From assembly GCF_016888335.1 (NCBI RefSeq), contig NZ_JAFEJG010000004.1, forward strand, positions 1,116,001 to 1,180,000: DNA of 64,000 nucleotides, read 5' to 3'. The notes under the pieces were generated by a model. That model did not search any database, had not been told where the DNA came from, and was given only the letters and a program-made list of their open reading frames with translations. Numbering within the stretch: the first letter of the stretch is position 1; the number at the start of each line of letters is the position of its first letter. Shown one piece after another: positions 20,313 through 30,039 of this stretch. A program made the position numbers and the translations under genes. Source of the stretch: Janibacter endophyticus. GTDB taxonomy: Bacteria; Actinomycetota; Actinomycetes; Actinomycetales; Dermatophilaceae.

Positions 20313-21716
20313 ATGATGAGGTCCACTTCCCTCCGGCGCCCCAAGGCAGCCATCGGCATGGCCGCCATCGCGCTCGTCGGCCTGAGCGCCTGCGGCGGCA
20401 GCTCCTCCGACGATGACGCGGACGGCGGCAGTGCCGGCGGCGGCGACGCGATCGACTGCAGCGTCTACGAGGAGTTCGGTGACCTCGACGGCAAGAAGGT
20501 GACGATCTACACCTCGATCATCACGCCCGAGGACACCCCCCACATCGAGTCGTACAAGCCTTTCGAGGACTGCACCGGCGTCGAGGTGACCTACGAGGGC
20601 TCCAAGGAGTTCGAGGCCCAGCTCCAGGTCCGCGTCAAGGGTGGCAACGCCCCCGACCTCGCGATCATTCCGCAGCCGGGTCTGCTCCAGACCCTCGTCG
20701 AGACCGGCAAGGTCAAGGAGGCCCCGGCGCAGACGGCGGCCAACGTCGACAAGTTCTTCGGTGAGGACTGGAAGGCCTACGGCACGGTCGACGGCAAGTT
20801 CTACGCCGCCCCGCTCGGCGCCAACGTCAAGTCCTTCGTCTGGTACAGCCCCTCGATGTTCGAGGAGAAGGGCTACGAGGTCCCGCAGACCTGGTCCGAG
20901 ATGATGGACCTTTCGAAGAAGATCGCCGAGGACACCAAGGGCGAGGAGGGCGTCAAGCCCTGGTGCGCCGGTATCGCCTCCGGTGACGCCACCGGCTGGC
21001 CGGCCACCGACTGGATGGAGGACATCATCCTCCGCACGGCCGGCCCGGACGTCTACGACCAGTGGGTCAACCACGAGATCCCCTTCAACGACCCGCAGGT
21101 CGTCGAGGCCCTCGGCGAGATGGGCAAGATCCTCAAGGACCCGGCCATGGTCAACGGTGGCCTCGGTGACGTCCGCACGATCGCCACGACGGAGTTCCAG
21201 GCCGGCGGCCTGCCGATCCTCGACGGCATGTGCTACATGCACCGTCAGGCCTCGTTCTACGCGGCCAACTGGGTCGAGGCCGGCGCAGAGGTCGGCGAGG
21301 ACGCCGACGTCTGGGCCTTCTACCTCCCGGCTCTGGAGGCCGAGGGTGACAAGCCCGTCCTCGGTGGTGGCGAGTTCATCGCCGCGTTCGACGACCGTCC
21401 CGAGGTCCAGGCCTTCCAGACCTACCTGTCCTCGGACGTCTGGGCCAACGAGAAGGCCAAGAACACCGAGGGCGGATGGGTCAGCGCCAACACCGGCCTC
21501 GACGTCGCCAACCTCAAGTCCCCGCTCGACAAGCTCGCCGCGGAGACCCTCCAGGACGAGAAGGCCGTCTTCCGCTTCGACGGATCCGACCAGATGCCCG
21601 GTGCCGTCGGCTCCGGCACCTTCTGGAAGGAGATGACGAACTGGATCGCCACCGACAAGGACGACAAGGCCGTCCTTGACGCCATCGAGAAGAGCTGGCC
21701 CGCGTCGTCCAAGTGA
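20313..21716 (+). CDS. aglE: Alpha-glucoside-binding lipoprotein, AglE type
   Basis: 467 residues. Signal peptide with lipobox LSAC (lipidated C27), then an acidic Gly/Ser linker. The block KPWCAGIASGDATGWPATDW followed by LRTAGPDVYDQWV resembles AglE of the rhizobial alpha-glucoside system. Four further cysteines suggest disulfides. Two adjacent ATGs (20313, 20316) are possible starts; AAGG at 20303 favours either. Lysine is encoded almost wholly by AAG, as in other abundant proteins of the window. Confidence 0.82.
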   Translation: MMRSTSLRRPKAAIGMAAIALVGLSACGGSSSDDDADGGSAGGGDAIDCSVYEEFGDLDGKKVTIYTSIITPEDTPHIESYKPFEDCTGVEVTYEGSKEFEAQLQVRVKGGNAPDLAIIPQPGLLQTLVETGKVKEAPAQTAANVDKFFGEDWKAYGTVDGKFYAAPLGANVKSFVWYSPSMFEEKGYEVPQTWSEMMDLSKKIAEDTKGEEGVKPWCAGIASGDATGWPATDWMEDIILRTAGPDVYDQWVNHEIPFNDPQVVEALGEMGKILKDPAMVNGGLGDVRTIATTEFQAGGLPILDGMCYMHRQASFYAANWVEAGAEVGEDADVWAFYLPALEAEGDKPVLGGGEFIAAFDDRPEVQAFQTYLSSDVWANEKAKNTEGGWVSANTGLDVANLKSPLDKLAAETLQDEKAVFRFDGSDQMPGAVGSGTFWKEMTNWIATDKDDKAVLDAIEKSWPASSK

Positions 21717-21738
21717 CGACCTGACGCTCAGCACCAGG

Positions 21739-21770
21739 GGGCGGGTCCGGGGTGTCCCCGGGCCCGTCCC
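21739..21770 (+). terminator. Hairpin between aglE and aglF (attenuator candidate)
   Basis: A 14-bp stem closes a 3-nt loop: GGGCGGGTCCGGGG at 21739-21752 against the complement at 21756-21770, with one G-T pair and one bulged base. Placed between the binding-protein gene and the permeases, it would lower permease expression relative to the binding protein. Confidence 0.65.
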
Positions 21771-21798
21771 GCTGGAGTTGAGGAAGGAAGGTTGATCT

Positions 21799-22752
21799 AT
21801 GTCAACAGTCGAAAAGCTCGGGCTCATGCTCGTGGCCCTCGGGATCTTCGCCGTCGTCTTCGTGGGGATCCTGGTCATCGCGGCCCGTTTCAGCGGCCGT
21901 GTGGGGGAGCGCATCCAGGCGGGCAGCTTCGTGCTGCCGGCGGTGCTCTTCATCATGGTGGGGCTCATCTACCCGGCGCTCCTGACGATCCGTGACTCCT
22001 TCGTCGAGGACGGCTCGGGTGGCTACGGGCTGCAGAACTACGTCGACATCTTCACCCAGTCGGCCTACCTCACCGTCCTGAAGAACACCGCACTGTGGGT
22101 CATCCTCGTGCCGGTGCTCGCGACGGCCATCGGCCTCGTCTACGCGATCGTCGTGGACCGCTCGCCGTGGGAGAAGGCTGCCAAAGCCCTCGTGTTCCTG
22201 CCCATGGCGATCTCCATGGTCGGCGCGTCGATCATCTGGAAGTTCGTCTACGAGTACAAGCCGTCCTTCCGGCCCCAGATCGGTGTCCTCAACGCGCTGC
22301 TCAACGCGGTGGGGATCGAGCCCAGGCAGTTCCTGCTCGACATACCGATGAACACCTTCTTCCTCATCATCGTCATGGTGTGGATCCAGGCCGGGTTCGC
22401 CATGACGATCCTCTCGGCGGCGATCAAGGCGATCCCGGACGACATCGTCGAGGCGAGCCAGCTTGACGGCGTCAACCCGATGCAGCGCTTCCGGTTCATC
22501 ACGCTGCCGGCGATCCGCCCGGCTGTCGTCGTGGTCCTCACGACGATCGGTATCGGCACGCTCAAGGTCTTCGACATCGTCCGCACGATGACGGGTGGGC
22601 AGTTCGAGACCTCGATCGTCGCCAACGAGTTCTACTCGGCGTACTTCTCGCAGAACCGACCCGGTCTGGCGTCCGCGCTGGCCGTGATCCTCTTCGTGCT
22701 CGTCGTCCCGATCGTCACGTACAACGTCATCCAGATGAGGAAGGACGCCTGA
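21799..22752 (+). CDS. aglF: Alpha-glucoside ABC transporter permease, AglF type
   Basis: 317 residues. An extra N-terminal hydrophobic helix (about 5-29) precedes the six-helix core (VLPAVLFIMVGLIYPALL and onward), which is typical of AglF. The EAA loop is EASQLDGVNPMQRFRFITLPAI. ATG start after AAGGAAGG. The stop overlaps the next start by one base (TGATG). Confidence 0.83.
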   Translation: MSTVEKLGLMLVALGIFAVVFVGILVIAARFSGRVGERIQAGSFVLPAVLFIMVGLIYPALLTIRDSFVEDGSGGYGLQNYVDIFTQSAYLTVLKNTALWVILVPVLATAIGLVYAIVVDRSPWEKAAKALVFLPMAISMVGASIIWKFVYEYKPSFRPQIGVLNALLNAVGIEPRQFLLDIPMNTFFLIIVMVWIQAGFAMTILSAAIKAIPDDIVEASQLDGVNPMQRFRFITLPAIRPAVVVVLTTIGIGTLKVFDIVRTMTGGQFETSIVANEFYSAYFSQNRPGLASALAVILFVLVVPIVTYNVIQMRKDA

Positions 22753-23696
22753 TGAGCACTATCCCCACTCCCGTCGACGGTGGCGAGCTGAACGACACGA
22801 CGGTCACGAAGGCCGGCAGGCGACGGAGCTCCGGCGCTGCCTCCCGGGCCAAGGGTTTCCTGTCCAACCCGATCGCCTCGCTCATCGCGATCGTCATCGC
22901 GGTGCTGTGGACGATCCCGACGTTCGGGCTCCTCGTCACCTCCTTCCGCGAGCAGCGGGACATCAACCGTTCTGGCTGGTGGACTTCCTTCACCTCGCCG
23001 GGGAGCTACACGCTGGAGAACTACCAGGCGGCGCTGAGCCCGGGCGGTAACCAGGGGCTGCTCGACTTCTTCGTCAACAGCCTCGTCATCACCGTCCCGG
23101 CGGTGCTGCTGCCGCTGCTGCTCGCCTCGCTCGCGGCGTACGCCTTCGCGTGGATCGACTTCCCGGGCCGCAACTGGCTCTTCGTCGCGGTCTTCGCACT
23201 GCAGATCGTCCCGCTGCAGGTGGCGCTCATCCCGCTGCTGCGGCTGTACACGAGCGCCGGCCTTGAGGGGTCGTACTGGACCGTGTGGATCTCCCACACG
23301 ATCTTCGCGCTCCCGCTGGCGATCTTCCTCATCCACAACTTCATGAAGGAGATCCCGGCCTCGCTCATGGAGGCGGCCCGGGTCGACGGTGCGGGTCACG
23401 TCCGCATCTTCTTCCAGCTGCTCATGCCGCTCATCGGCCCGGCGCTGGCGTCCTTCGGGATCTTCCAGTTCCTGTGGGTGTGGAACGACCTGCTCGTCTC
23501 GCTCGTCTTCCTCGGCGGCGACATCAACCTGCGTCCGCTGACGGTGCACATCGCCGAGCTGTCGGGTACGCGCGGGTCGGCGTGGCACGTCCTCTCGGCC
23601 GGTGCCTTCGTCTCGATGATCGTGCCCGTCGCGGTCTTCCTCGGGCTGCAGCGGTACTTCGTCCGCGGCCTGCTCGCAGGTGGCCTCAAGGGCTGA
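22752..23696 (+). CDS. aglG: Alpha-glucoside ABC transporter permease, AglG type
   Basis: 314 residues. A ~35-residue polar N-terminus precedes six helices; the EAA loop is MEAARVDGAGHVRIFFQLLMPLIG and FQFLWVWNDLLVSLVFLG is the MalG-type loop. It is the last gene of aglEFG; no ATPase (AglK) or alpha-glucosidase (AglA) follows, so import must rely on an ATPase encoded elsewhere, SugC being the closest candidate. Confidence 0.84.
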   Translation: MSTIPTPVDGGELNDTTVTKAGRRRSSGAASRAKGFLSNPIASLIAIVIAVLWTIPTFGLLVTSFREQRDINRSGWWTSFTSPGSYTLENYQAALSPGGNQGLLDFFVNSLVITVPAVLLPLLLASLAAYAFAWIDFPGRNWLFVAVFALQIVPLQVALIPLLRLYTSAGLEGSYWTVWISHTIFALPLAIFLIHNFMKEIPASLMEAARVDGAGHVRIFFQLLMPLIGPALASFGIFQFLWVWNDLLVSLVFLGGDINLRPLTVHIAELSGTRGSAWHVLSAGAFVSMIVPVAVFLGLQRYFVRGLLAGGLKG

Positions 23697-23711
23697 CGCT
23701 CACCGTACGAC

Positions 23712-23753
23712 CGAAGGGGGTGAGCCGGCAGACCCGCCGGCTCACCCCCTTCG
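23712..23753. terminator. Terminator after aglG
   Basis: Perfect 18-bp stem with a 6-nt loop: CGAAGGGGGTGAGCCGGC at 23712-23729 and its complement at 23736-23753. An inverted CGAAGGGG pair again forms the stem base. Confidence 0.85.
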
Positions 23754-23766
23754 CCGTCCCTCCCGC

Positions 23767-24040
23767 AGATCCGAATCTCCCTAGGTTTCTGTCAGACGCT
23801 CACGAACATTCGCGAGCGCATTGTCAGGAACCTCGGCGGATCGTGAGGGGCCGGGCCGGGCCGGATGGGCGGGGCGGGCGGGGCGAGGTTCGCCCCCTTG
23901 GCCGGGCTGCCCACGAGTCTGGGCGAAGGGGGAGCGCCGGATGATCGGGACGGGATGGCCCACTCATCCGCTCAGGGATCTGGCAACCCGCCCCAGAACA
24001 TTCCCAAGTGTCTGACAGAGACCTAGGGAAGTTCGGATCT
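23767..24040. repeat. 274-bp gene-free segment bounded by 31-bp inverted repeats
   Basis: Left arm 23767-23797 and right arm 24010-24040 match 28 of 31 bases in inverted orientation (both contain CCCTAGG and CTGTCAGAC). The right arm contains the last codons and the stop of the pfkB gene. Inside lies a further imperfect palindrome (CGCTCACGAA/TTCGCGAGCG, 23797-23818), GGGCC repeats near 23850 and one CGAAGGGG. A 60-codon minus frame (23781-23963) exists but has no support. I could not find target-site duplications. Confidence 0.6.
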
Positions 24041-24943
24041 GGTGGGGGCGTACGCGCCGGGGTGGGAGACGGTGAGGGCGCTGGTGGTCAGGCCACGCTC
24101 GATCGCGGCCTCGAGGGCCGGGCTGCCGGCCCGGCGAAGCGACTCCGCTGCGTGCGGGCCCCCGAGCAGGTCGGCGTCGAGCAGGCCGGAGAGCAACCCG
24201 GCCATGAAGGAGTCGCCTGCGCCGACGGTGTCGACGACCCGCTCTGCCCGGGTGGGGGAGGACCCGTGGGCGCCCGACGTCGACCGCCACACGACACCGG
24301 CTGCACCGCGGGTCACGACGACCAGCGCCGGCCCCAGCGCGAGCCAGCGCTCGAGCACGTCGCCCAGGGAGAGCTGCGGGTAGAGCAGGGCCACGTCCTC
24401 GTCGCTCGCCTTGACGACGTCGCTGAGCCGGACGACGTGCTCGACCCCGTCGACGAGGGCCGCAGGATCGCCGACGACCGAGGGGCGGATGTTCGGGTCG
24501 TAGGAGACCGTCGCCCCACCAGCCAGCCGCACCAGCAGGTCGACGACCCCCGCCGACCCCGGGGCCAGCACCGTGGCCAACGACCCCGTGTGCACGTGCG
24601 AGGCAGGCGTGAGCCTCTCGAGCGCCGGGTCCCAGTCGAGGTCGAAGGTGTACTCCGCTGCGCCGTCGGCGCCGATCGCGGCGAGCGCCGTCGAGGTGCG
24701 GCCGGGACGCACGGTGCCCGGCGCGAGGGACACGCCGCGGTCGGCGAGGTGCCTCGCCACGACCGCGCCGCGCTCGTCGTCCCCGATGCAGGCGGCGAGC
24801 GAGGTGTGGTGCCCGAGGCGGGCCAGGCCCATGGCGACGTTGGCGGGGCTGCCGCCGACGTGCTCGCTCGTCGACCCGTCTCGCTCGACGATGTCGACGA
24901 GGGCCTCGCCGACGACGAGCACCGGGTCGTGCTCGGTGCTCAC
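24023..24943 (-). CDS. PfkB-family carbohydrate kinase (fructokinase-like)
   Basis: 306 residues. The N-terminal [10 protein letters not shown], the substrate loop [17 protein letters not shown] and the ATP/anion-hole motif [17 protein letters not shown] (catalytic Asp) identify a ribokinase-family sugar kinase; fructokinase is the closest guess. The GTG start overlaps the glpX stop by 4 nt (GTGA), so it is coupled to fructose-1,6-bisphosphatase, which suits a role in fructose or hexose metabolism. The C-terminus lies in the right arm of the inverted repeat described separately. Confidence 0.85.
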   Translation of the reverse strand: MSTEHDPVLVVGEALVDIVERDGSTSEHVGGSPANVAMGLARLGHHTSLAACIGDDERGAVVARHLADRGVSLAPGTVRPGRTSTALAAIGADGAAEYTFDLDWDPALERLTPASHVHTGSLATVLAPGSAGVVDLLVRLAGGATVSYDPNIRPSVVGDPAALVDGVEHVVRLSDVVKASDEDVALLYPQLSLGDVLERWLALGPALVVVTRGAAGVVWRSTSGAHGSSPTRAERVVDTVGAGDSFMAGLLSGLLDADLLGGPHAAESLRRAGSPALEAAIERGLTTSALTVSHPGAYAPTRSELP

Positions 24944-25929
24944 CCCTGGCTCAGCGAGGCGTACTGCTCGAGCTTGGTGAGGCGGTGATGGCCCTCGACC
25001 GTGCGGATCGTGCCCGAGCGGCTGCGCATGACGAGCGAGTGGGTCGTCGCGCCACCCGAGCGGTAGCGGACCCCGCGGAGCAGCTCGCCGTCCGTGATGC
25101 CCGTGGCGACGAAGAAGCAGTTGTCGGTCCGGACGAGGTCGTCGGTCGTGAGGACCGCGTCGAGGTCGTGGCCCGCGTCGATCGCACGCTGGCGCTCGTC
25201 GTCGTCGGTCGGCCAGAGCTTGCCCTGGATGACCCCACCGATGCACTTGATCGCGCACGCGGTGATGATCCCCTCGGGGGTGCCGCCGACGCCGAGGAGC
25301 AGGTCGATGCCGGTGCCGTCACGGGCCGCGCCGATCGCGCCGGCGACGTCCCCGTCGGAGATGAAGCGGATGCGGGCGCCGGCGTCGCGGACCTCCGCGG
25401 CGAGCTGCTCGTGGCGGGGCCGGTCGAGCATCACGACGGTGACGTCCTCGACCTCCTCGCCCTTGGCTTTCGCGACCCGGCGGATGTTCTCCTTGACGGG
25501 CAGCCGGATGTCGACGACGTCGGCGGCCTCCGGGCCGGCGACGAGCTTGTCCATGTAGAAGACGGCGCTCGGGTCGTACATGCTGCCCCGGTCGGCGACC
25601 GCGAGGACGGAGACGGCGTTGGTCATGCCCTTGGCCGTCAGGGTCGTGCCGTCGATCGGGTCGACGGCGACGTCGCAGGCGGGCCCCTCGCCGTTGCCGA
25701 CCTCCTCGCCGTTGTAGAGCATCGGGGCGTCGTCCTTCTCGCCCTCGCCGATGACGACGACCCCGCGCATCTGGACGGTCGAGATCATCGCGCGCATCGC
25801 CTCGACGGCCGCGCCGTCCGCGGTGTTCTTGTCGCCGCGGCCCACCCACCGGCCACCCGCCATCGCGGCGGCCTCGGTGACCCGGACGAGCTCGAGGGCG
25901 AGGTTGCGGTCGGGGGTCGTCGTGGGCAT
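24940..25929 (-). CDS. glpX: Fructose-1,6-bisphosphatase, class II
   Basis: 329 residues. Conserved segments are [28 protein letters not shown], the metal site [13 protein letters not shown], and [17 protein letters not shown]. It dephosphorylates fructose-1,6-bisphosphate in gluconeogenesis and is the main FBPase of actinobacteria. AAGGA precedes the ATG. It is divergent from the DUF4245 gene, the usual actinobacterial neighbour pair. Confidence 0.95.
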   Translation of the reverse strand: MPTTTPDRNLALELVRVTEAAAMAGGRWVGRGDKNTADGAAVEAMRAMISTVQMRGVVVIGEGEKDDAPMLYNGEEVGNGEGPACDVAVDPIDGTTLTAKGMTNAVSVLAVADRGSMYDPSAVFYMDKLVAGPEAADVVDIRLPVKENIRRVAKAKGEEVEDVTVVMLDRPRHEQLAAEVRDAGARIRFISDGDVAGAIGAARDGTGIDLLLGVGGTPEGIITACAIKCIGGVIQGKLWPTDDDERQRAIDAGHDLDAVLTTDDLVRTDNCFFVATGITDGELLRGVRYRSGGATTHSLVMRSRSGTIRTVEGHHRLTKLEQYASLSQG

Positions 25930-26079
25930 GGCGTGGTCCTTACGTCGGGTGCGCGTCGTCGGGCGGCGGCTGAGCCGGTCCTCCCGAGCCTATCGAGGGC
26001 GAAGGGGGAGACGTCGGGGCGTTCCCGTAATCGGGGTCGGCGTCCGGCCGGCTCCTCGGGGGATGCGAGAATCTCCCGC

Positions 26080-26643
26080 ATGAGTCAGAGCTCGGTCAGC
26101 CACTACGCGAAGGGGTCGGTCGCCAACATCCTCCGGTCGCTCCTCGTCATCGGGGCGATCACGGCGGCGCTCTTCCTCATGATCTCGCGGACCAGCTCGG
26201 TGACGGCCGAGCAGGTCGACGTGGTCGCCGCTGTCGAGCAGCACGCCCGGCAGGCGGGGCAGCCCTTCGAGTACGCCGCCGGCCTCCCGGAGGGCTGGAC
26301 GCCCACCTCGTACCGCTACGTCCGCTCCAAGGACCAGCTGATGATGTGGAGCGCGACCTGGACGACCCCGGACGGCCAGTACGTCGCGGTCCAGCAGGTC
26401 GCTGACGCCACCGACTCGTGGGTCAGCACGATGACCAACAACGGCAAGCAGGTCGGGAAGGTGACGACCGAGGACGGCCGCGCCTGGCTCAAGCGGGACC
26501 GCGAGGGCAAGGTCCAGCGCAGCCTCGTCCACCGTCAGACCGGGGAGGGCGAGCTGACGACCCTGGTCACCGGCACGGGGACCTTCGAGCAGCTCGAGAC
26601 CTTCGCCAACCACCTCGAGGCCGTCGAGATCACGCAGCCCTGA
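26080..26643 (+). CDS. DUF4245 membrane-anchored protein
   Basis: 187 residues. One membrane helix (about 17-36, LRSLLVIGAITAALFLM) anchors an external domain with GLPEGWTPTSYRY and a C-terminal LVTGTGTFEQLETFA. This is the DUF4245 family, conserved between glpX and xseB in actinobacteria, with no known function. GAGAAT ends 7 nt before the ATG, so a leaderless mRNA is likely. A CGAAGGGG copy encodes the AKG at residues 10-12. Confidence 0.85.
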   Translation: MSQSSVSHYAKGSVANILRSLLVIGAITAALFLMISRTSSVTAEQVDVVAAVEQHARQAGQPFEYAAGLPEGWTPTSYRYVRSKDQLMMWSATWTTPDGQYVAVQQVADATDSWVSTMTNNGKQVGKVTTEDGRAWLKRDREGKVQRSLVHRQTGEGELTTLVTGTGTFEQLETFANHLEAVEITQP

Positions 26644-26653
26644 CCCGGTCGCG

Positions 26654-26899
26654 TCAGTCCTCGGCCGCCACCTCGTCGGCTGCTGATGCAGGACCGCCCG
26701 TCTGGAGACTCTCCTCGGCCCGGTCGAGCCAGCCGCTGCAGTGCGCGGCGAGCTCCTCGCCGCGCTGCCACAGCTGCATCGACTCCTCGAGGCCGGTGCG
26801 TCCGGACTCCAGCGTCGCGACGAGAGCGACGAGCTCGTCGCGGGCCTGCTCGTAGGTCAGCTCGGCGACGGGCCGGGGGGCGCTGCTCTCGCTGCTCAT
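26654..26899 (-). CDS. xseB: Exodeoxyribonuclease VII small subunit
   Basis: 81 residues, with the family core LTYEQARDELVALVATLESG and LEESMQLWQRGEELAAHC. It forms the helical partner of XseA in the nuclease that degrades single-stranded DNA. The tail is alanine- and acid-rich. TAGGGT ends 6 nt before the ATG, inside the last codons of xseA, so xseB can be transcribed separately from the upstream gene. Confidence 0.93.
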   Translation of the reverse strand: MSSESSAPRPVAELTYEQARDELVALVATLESGRTGLEESMQLWQRGEELAAHCSGWLDRAEESLQTGGPASAADEVAAED

Positions 26900-26908
26900 G
26901 CCGACACC

Positions 26909-28147
26909 CTACGAGCCACCACCGACGACGGCCGCGGCGAAGTCGCCGTCGGCGACCGTGACCCGCAGCAGCTCCTCGGGCTCGACGTCGGTGCGGGACT
27001 GGACGACGCTGCCGTCGTGGTGCTGCACGATCGCGTAGCCCCGGTCGAGCGTCGACTGCGGCGAGAGGATGCGCGCCTGCCCGCGGAGGTAGCTCACCCG
27101 GTCGCGCTCACGATGGATCATCGTCTCGGTGCGAGAGCGCGCCCGGTGGCGCAGCGTCTCGATCACCTCACGCTGGGTGCGCACCAGCGAGGTGCGGTCG
27201 GCCAGGGCCGGCCGCGAGGTGAGCTGCACCAGGCCGCGGCGCTCGCGGTCGACCGTCGTGCGGGCCTGGCCCCGCACCCGGTCGAGCGCGCCGTGCACGG
27301 TGCGTCGCTCGAGGGCGTGGTCGGGGCAGATGAGGGCGGCCGCGTCGGTGGGGGTCGAGGCCCGCGCATCGGCGACGAGGTCGAGCAGCGGACGGTCGAC
27401 GTCGTGCCCGATCGCGCTGACCACCGGGGTGAGTGCCTGGCTCACGGCTCGGACCATCGTCTCGTTGCTGAAGGGGAGCAGGTCCTCGACGGCACCACCC
27501 CCACGAGCGATGACGATGACGTCGATCTCTGGGTCGCCGTCGAGCTCCTCGAGCGCGGCGACCACCTCGGTCACCGCCGGCGCCCCCTGGACGGCGACGG
27601 CCCGGATCTCGAAGGGCAGCCCCGGCCAGCGGCGGTGCGCGTTCTCCACGACGTCGCGCTCGGCGGCGCTGGCCCGCCCGCAGATGAGCCCGACCCGGCG
27701 GGGCAGGAAGGGCAGCGACCGCTTGCGGTCGGCGTCGAAGAGCCCCTCGGCGAGCAGGTGCTGGCGCAGGTACTCGATCCGGGCGAGGAGCTCGCCGATG
27801 CCGACGGGACGGATCTGCCGCACGTCCATCGACAGCGAGCCCCGCTGCGTCCAGTACGACGGCTTGGCCTGCACGACGACCCGGGCACCCTGCTGCAGCG
27901 GCGTGGCCATGGCGTCGAGGGCGTGCACCTGCACCGAGCACGAGAGCGACATGTCGACGTCCGCGTCCCGCAGCGTGAGGTAGGCGTAGCGCGACCCGGG
28001 CCGTCGGTTGAGCTGGACGACCTGCCCCTCGACCCACGTGACCGACATCTTGTCGACGTAGTCCTGGATCTTCATTGAGAGCACGCGCACCGGCCACGGC
28101 TGCTCGGCCGTGGTGTCGGCGGCGCGCTCGGGGAGGGGGCGGGTCAT
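26909..28147 (-). CDS. xseA: Exodeoxyribonuclease VII large subunit
   Basis: 412 residues. An N-terminal OB-fold (about 20-115, VEGQVVQLNRRPGSRYAYLT) is followed by the catalytic domain with GLICGRASAAERDVVENA, VIARGGGAVEDLLPFSNE and ISAIGHDVDRPLLDLVADAR. TAGGCT ends 6 nt before the ATG, suggesting a leaderless message. Divergent from ispH, as in most actinobacteria. Confidence 0.95.
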   Translation of the reverse strand: MTRPLPERAADTTAEQPWPVRVLSMKIQDYVDKMSVTWVEGQVVQLNRRPGSRYAYLTLRDADVDMSLSCSVQVHALDAMATPLQQGARVVVQAKPSYWTQRGSLSMDVRQIRPVGIGELLARIEYLRQHLLAEGLFDADRKRSLPFLPRRVGLICGRASAAERDVVENAHRRWPGLPFEIRAVAVQGAPAVTEVVAALEELDGDPEIDVIVIARGGGAVEDLLPFSNETMVRAVSQALTPVVSAIGHDVDRPLLDLVADARASTPTDAAALICPDHALERRTVHGALDRVRGQARTTVDRERRGLVQLTSRPALADRTSLVRTQREVIETLRHRARSRTETMIHRERDRVSYLRGQARILSPQSTLDRGYAIVQHHDGSVVQSRTDVEPEELLRVTVADGDFAAAVVGGGS

Positions 28148-28232
28148 GGCGGCAGCCTAGGGGGCGCCACCGACGCGAAGGGGTGCCGGCCGGGTCCGCG
28201 CGGTCAGGGGGCGCCCAGGAGGCTCACCTACG

Positions 28233-29255
28233 ATGAGAGGCATGTCTGACACCAAGAAGGTCCTGCTCGCGGCGCCCCGCGGCTACTGCGCCGGCGTCGA
28301 CCGCGCCGTCGTCACCGTCGAGCGGGCGCTCGAGCTCTACGGCCCCCCGGTGTACGTCCGCAAGGAGATCGTCCACAACAAGCACGTCGTGACGACGCTG
28401 GAGAAGAGGGGTGCGATCTTCGTCGAGGAGACCGACGAGGTGCCCGAGGGCGCGACCGTCGTCTTCTCCGCCCACGGGGTCGCCCCCGTCGTCCACGAGG
28501 AGGCCAAGGCCCTCTCGCTCAAGACGATCGACGCGACCTGCCCGCTCGTGACGAAGGTCCACCGTGAGGCCGTGCGCTTCGCCGACGACGACTTCGACAT
28601 CCTGCTCATCGGCCACGAGGGCCACGAGGAGGTCATCGGCACCGCCGGTGAGGCGCCTGAGCACATCACGCTCGTCGACGGTCCCGACGACGTCGAGAAC
28701 GTCACCGTCCGCGACCCCGAGAAGGTCGTCTGGCTGTCCCAGACCACGCTCTCGGTCGACGAGACGATGGAGACGGTCCGCCGGCTGCGCGAGAAGTTCC
28801 CCCAGCTGCAGGACCCGCCGAGCGACGACATCTGCTACGCCACCCAGAACCGTCAGCTCGCGGTCAAGCAGATGGCGCAGGACTGCGACCTCATGATCGT
28901 CGTCGGATCGCGCAACTCCTCCAACTCCGTGCGCCTCGTCGAGGTCGCGGTCGACCACGGCTCCCGCGCGGGGTACCTCGTCGACTACGCCGACGAGATC
29001 GACGAGGCCTGGCTCGACGGCGTCCGGACGGTCGGCGTCACCTCCGGCGCCTCGGTGCCCGAGATCCTCGTCCGGGAGGTGCTCGAGTACCTCGCCGCCC
29101 GCGGCTACGAGGACGTCCAGCCGGTCGTCGCGGCCGAGGAGTCCCTCCTCTTCGCCCTCCCGATAGAGCTGCGTCGCGACCTGAAGGCCGCCGGCCTCAG
29201 CGACAAGATGAAGCACGACGCCGGCTCGCTCGCTGACGCCGGCCAGCTGCACTGA
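28233..29255 (+). CDS. ispH: 4-hydroxy-3-methylbut-2-enyl diphosphate reductase
   Basis: 340 residues. The three cluster cysteines are C19 ([10 protein letters not shown]), C103 ([11 protein letters not shown]) and C201 ([10 protein letters not shown]), and RNSSNSVRL binds the substrate. It makes IPP and DMAPP at the end of the MEP isoprenoid pathway. AGGAGG lies 10 nt before the ATG at 28233; alternatively TACGAT lies 7 nt before an ATG at 28242, giving a leaderless form three residues shorter. Confidence 0.95.
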   Translation: MRGMSDTKKVLLAAPRGYCAGVDRAVVTVERALELYGPPVYVRKEIVHNKHVVTTLEKRGAIFVEETDEVPEGATVVFSAHGVAPVVHEEAKALSLKTIDATCPLVTKVHREAVRFADDDFDILLIGHEGHEEVIGTAGEAPEHITLVDGPDDVENVTVRDPEKVVWLSQTTLSVDETMETVRRLREKFPQLQDPPSDDICYATQNRQLAVKQMAQDCDLMIVVGSRNSSNSVRLVEVAVDHGSRAGYLVDYADEIDEAWLDGVRTVGVTSGASVPEILVREVLEYLAARGYEDVQPVVAAEESLLFALPIELRRDLKAAGLSDKMKHDAGSLADAGQLH

Positions 29256-29274
29256 GCCTCCTCGCGCCCGAGCG

Positions 29275-30033
29275 TCAGCGGCGGGCCTGACCCCGCAACC
29301 GTCTCGCGAGCTCGTCGGCGGCCTCGCCGACGGCCGCGACGAGGGCCCCTTCGTCGTCCACCGGCGTGCTGTACGTGACGGCTACCGCCGCGACCGGGTG
29401 ACCTGAGCGGTCGAGGACGGCGTGCGCGACCGAGCGCAGCCCCGGCGTCACGAGGTCCTCCTCGAGGGCGTGCCCCCGAGCCCGGGTGGCCCTGAGCTCG
29501 CGGGCGAGAGCACTGGGGCCGGCCGGTCCGCGTCCGTCGCGCTGCACGATGCTCGCCGCGTCGGGGAAGAGCGCCCGCACCTGCGCCTGAGGCAGGGCCG
29601 CGAGCATCGCGAGGCCGGTGGCCGTGATCGTCGCGGGGAGACGGACGCCGACGTCGGTGACGAGGACGGGCCCGGAGGGCGCGCGCTGCTCGATGACGTA
29701 GAGGACGTCACGGCCGTGGAGCACCGCGAGGTGGGCGTTGTGGCCGGTCCGGTCGGCCAGACGGTCGAGGATCGAGCGGGCGATGCGCTGCAGCGGCGCC
29801 TGCCGCTGGTAGGCCGAGCCGAGCTCGTACGCGGCGACGCCGAGACCGTAGCGGCGCTCCTCCGCGAGATGCGTGACGTAACCGCGCTCGGTGAGCACCG
29901 TGAGCAGGTGGTAGACGGTGGATCGCGGGAGGCCGAGCTCGCGCGCGAGGGTGGTGGCGGGGAGCGGCTCCCCGCGTCGGCCGAGGAGCTCGAGGACGTC
30001 GAGCGCCCTCACCGCACCGGTCGCGTTGCCCAT
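29275..30033 (-). CDS. IclR-family regulator, probable hut repressor
   Basis: 252 residues. The N-terminal winged helix (about 6-65; LPATTLARELGLPRSTVYHL) and the C-terminal effector domain with ATITATGLAMLAALP and SVAHAVLDRSGHPVAAVAVT fit IclR. It is divergent from hutHUGI across 89 nt that hold a perfect 16-nt palindrome, so control of histidine degradation with urocanate or a relative as inducer is a reasonable inference. TAGGGT ends 6 nt before the ATG (leaderless). Confidence 0.88.
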   Translation of the reverse strand: MGNATGAVRALDVLELLGRRGEPLPATTLARELGLPRSTVYHLLTVLTERGYVTHLAEERRYGLGVAAYELGSAYQRQAPLQRIARSILDRLADRTGHNAHLAVLHGRDVLYVIEQRAPSGPVLVTDVGVRLPATITATGLAMLAALPQAQVRALFPDAASIVQRDGRGPAGPSALARELRATRARGHALEEDLVTPGLRSVAHAVLDRSGHPVAAVAVTYSTPVDDEGALVAAVGEAADELARRLRGQARR

Positions 30034-30039
30034 GCCGGG

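Noticed and set aside
23797-23818. SOS (LexA) box near CGAACATTCG
   Set aside because: The actinobacterial box needs GAAC-N4-GTTC; here the spacing and right half do not match.
23781-23963. 60-codon minus-strand frame inside the inverted-repeat segment
   Set aside because: Arginine/proline-rich composition, no ribosome binding site or -10 box, no recognisable family.
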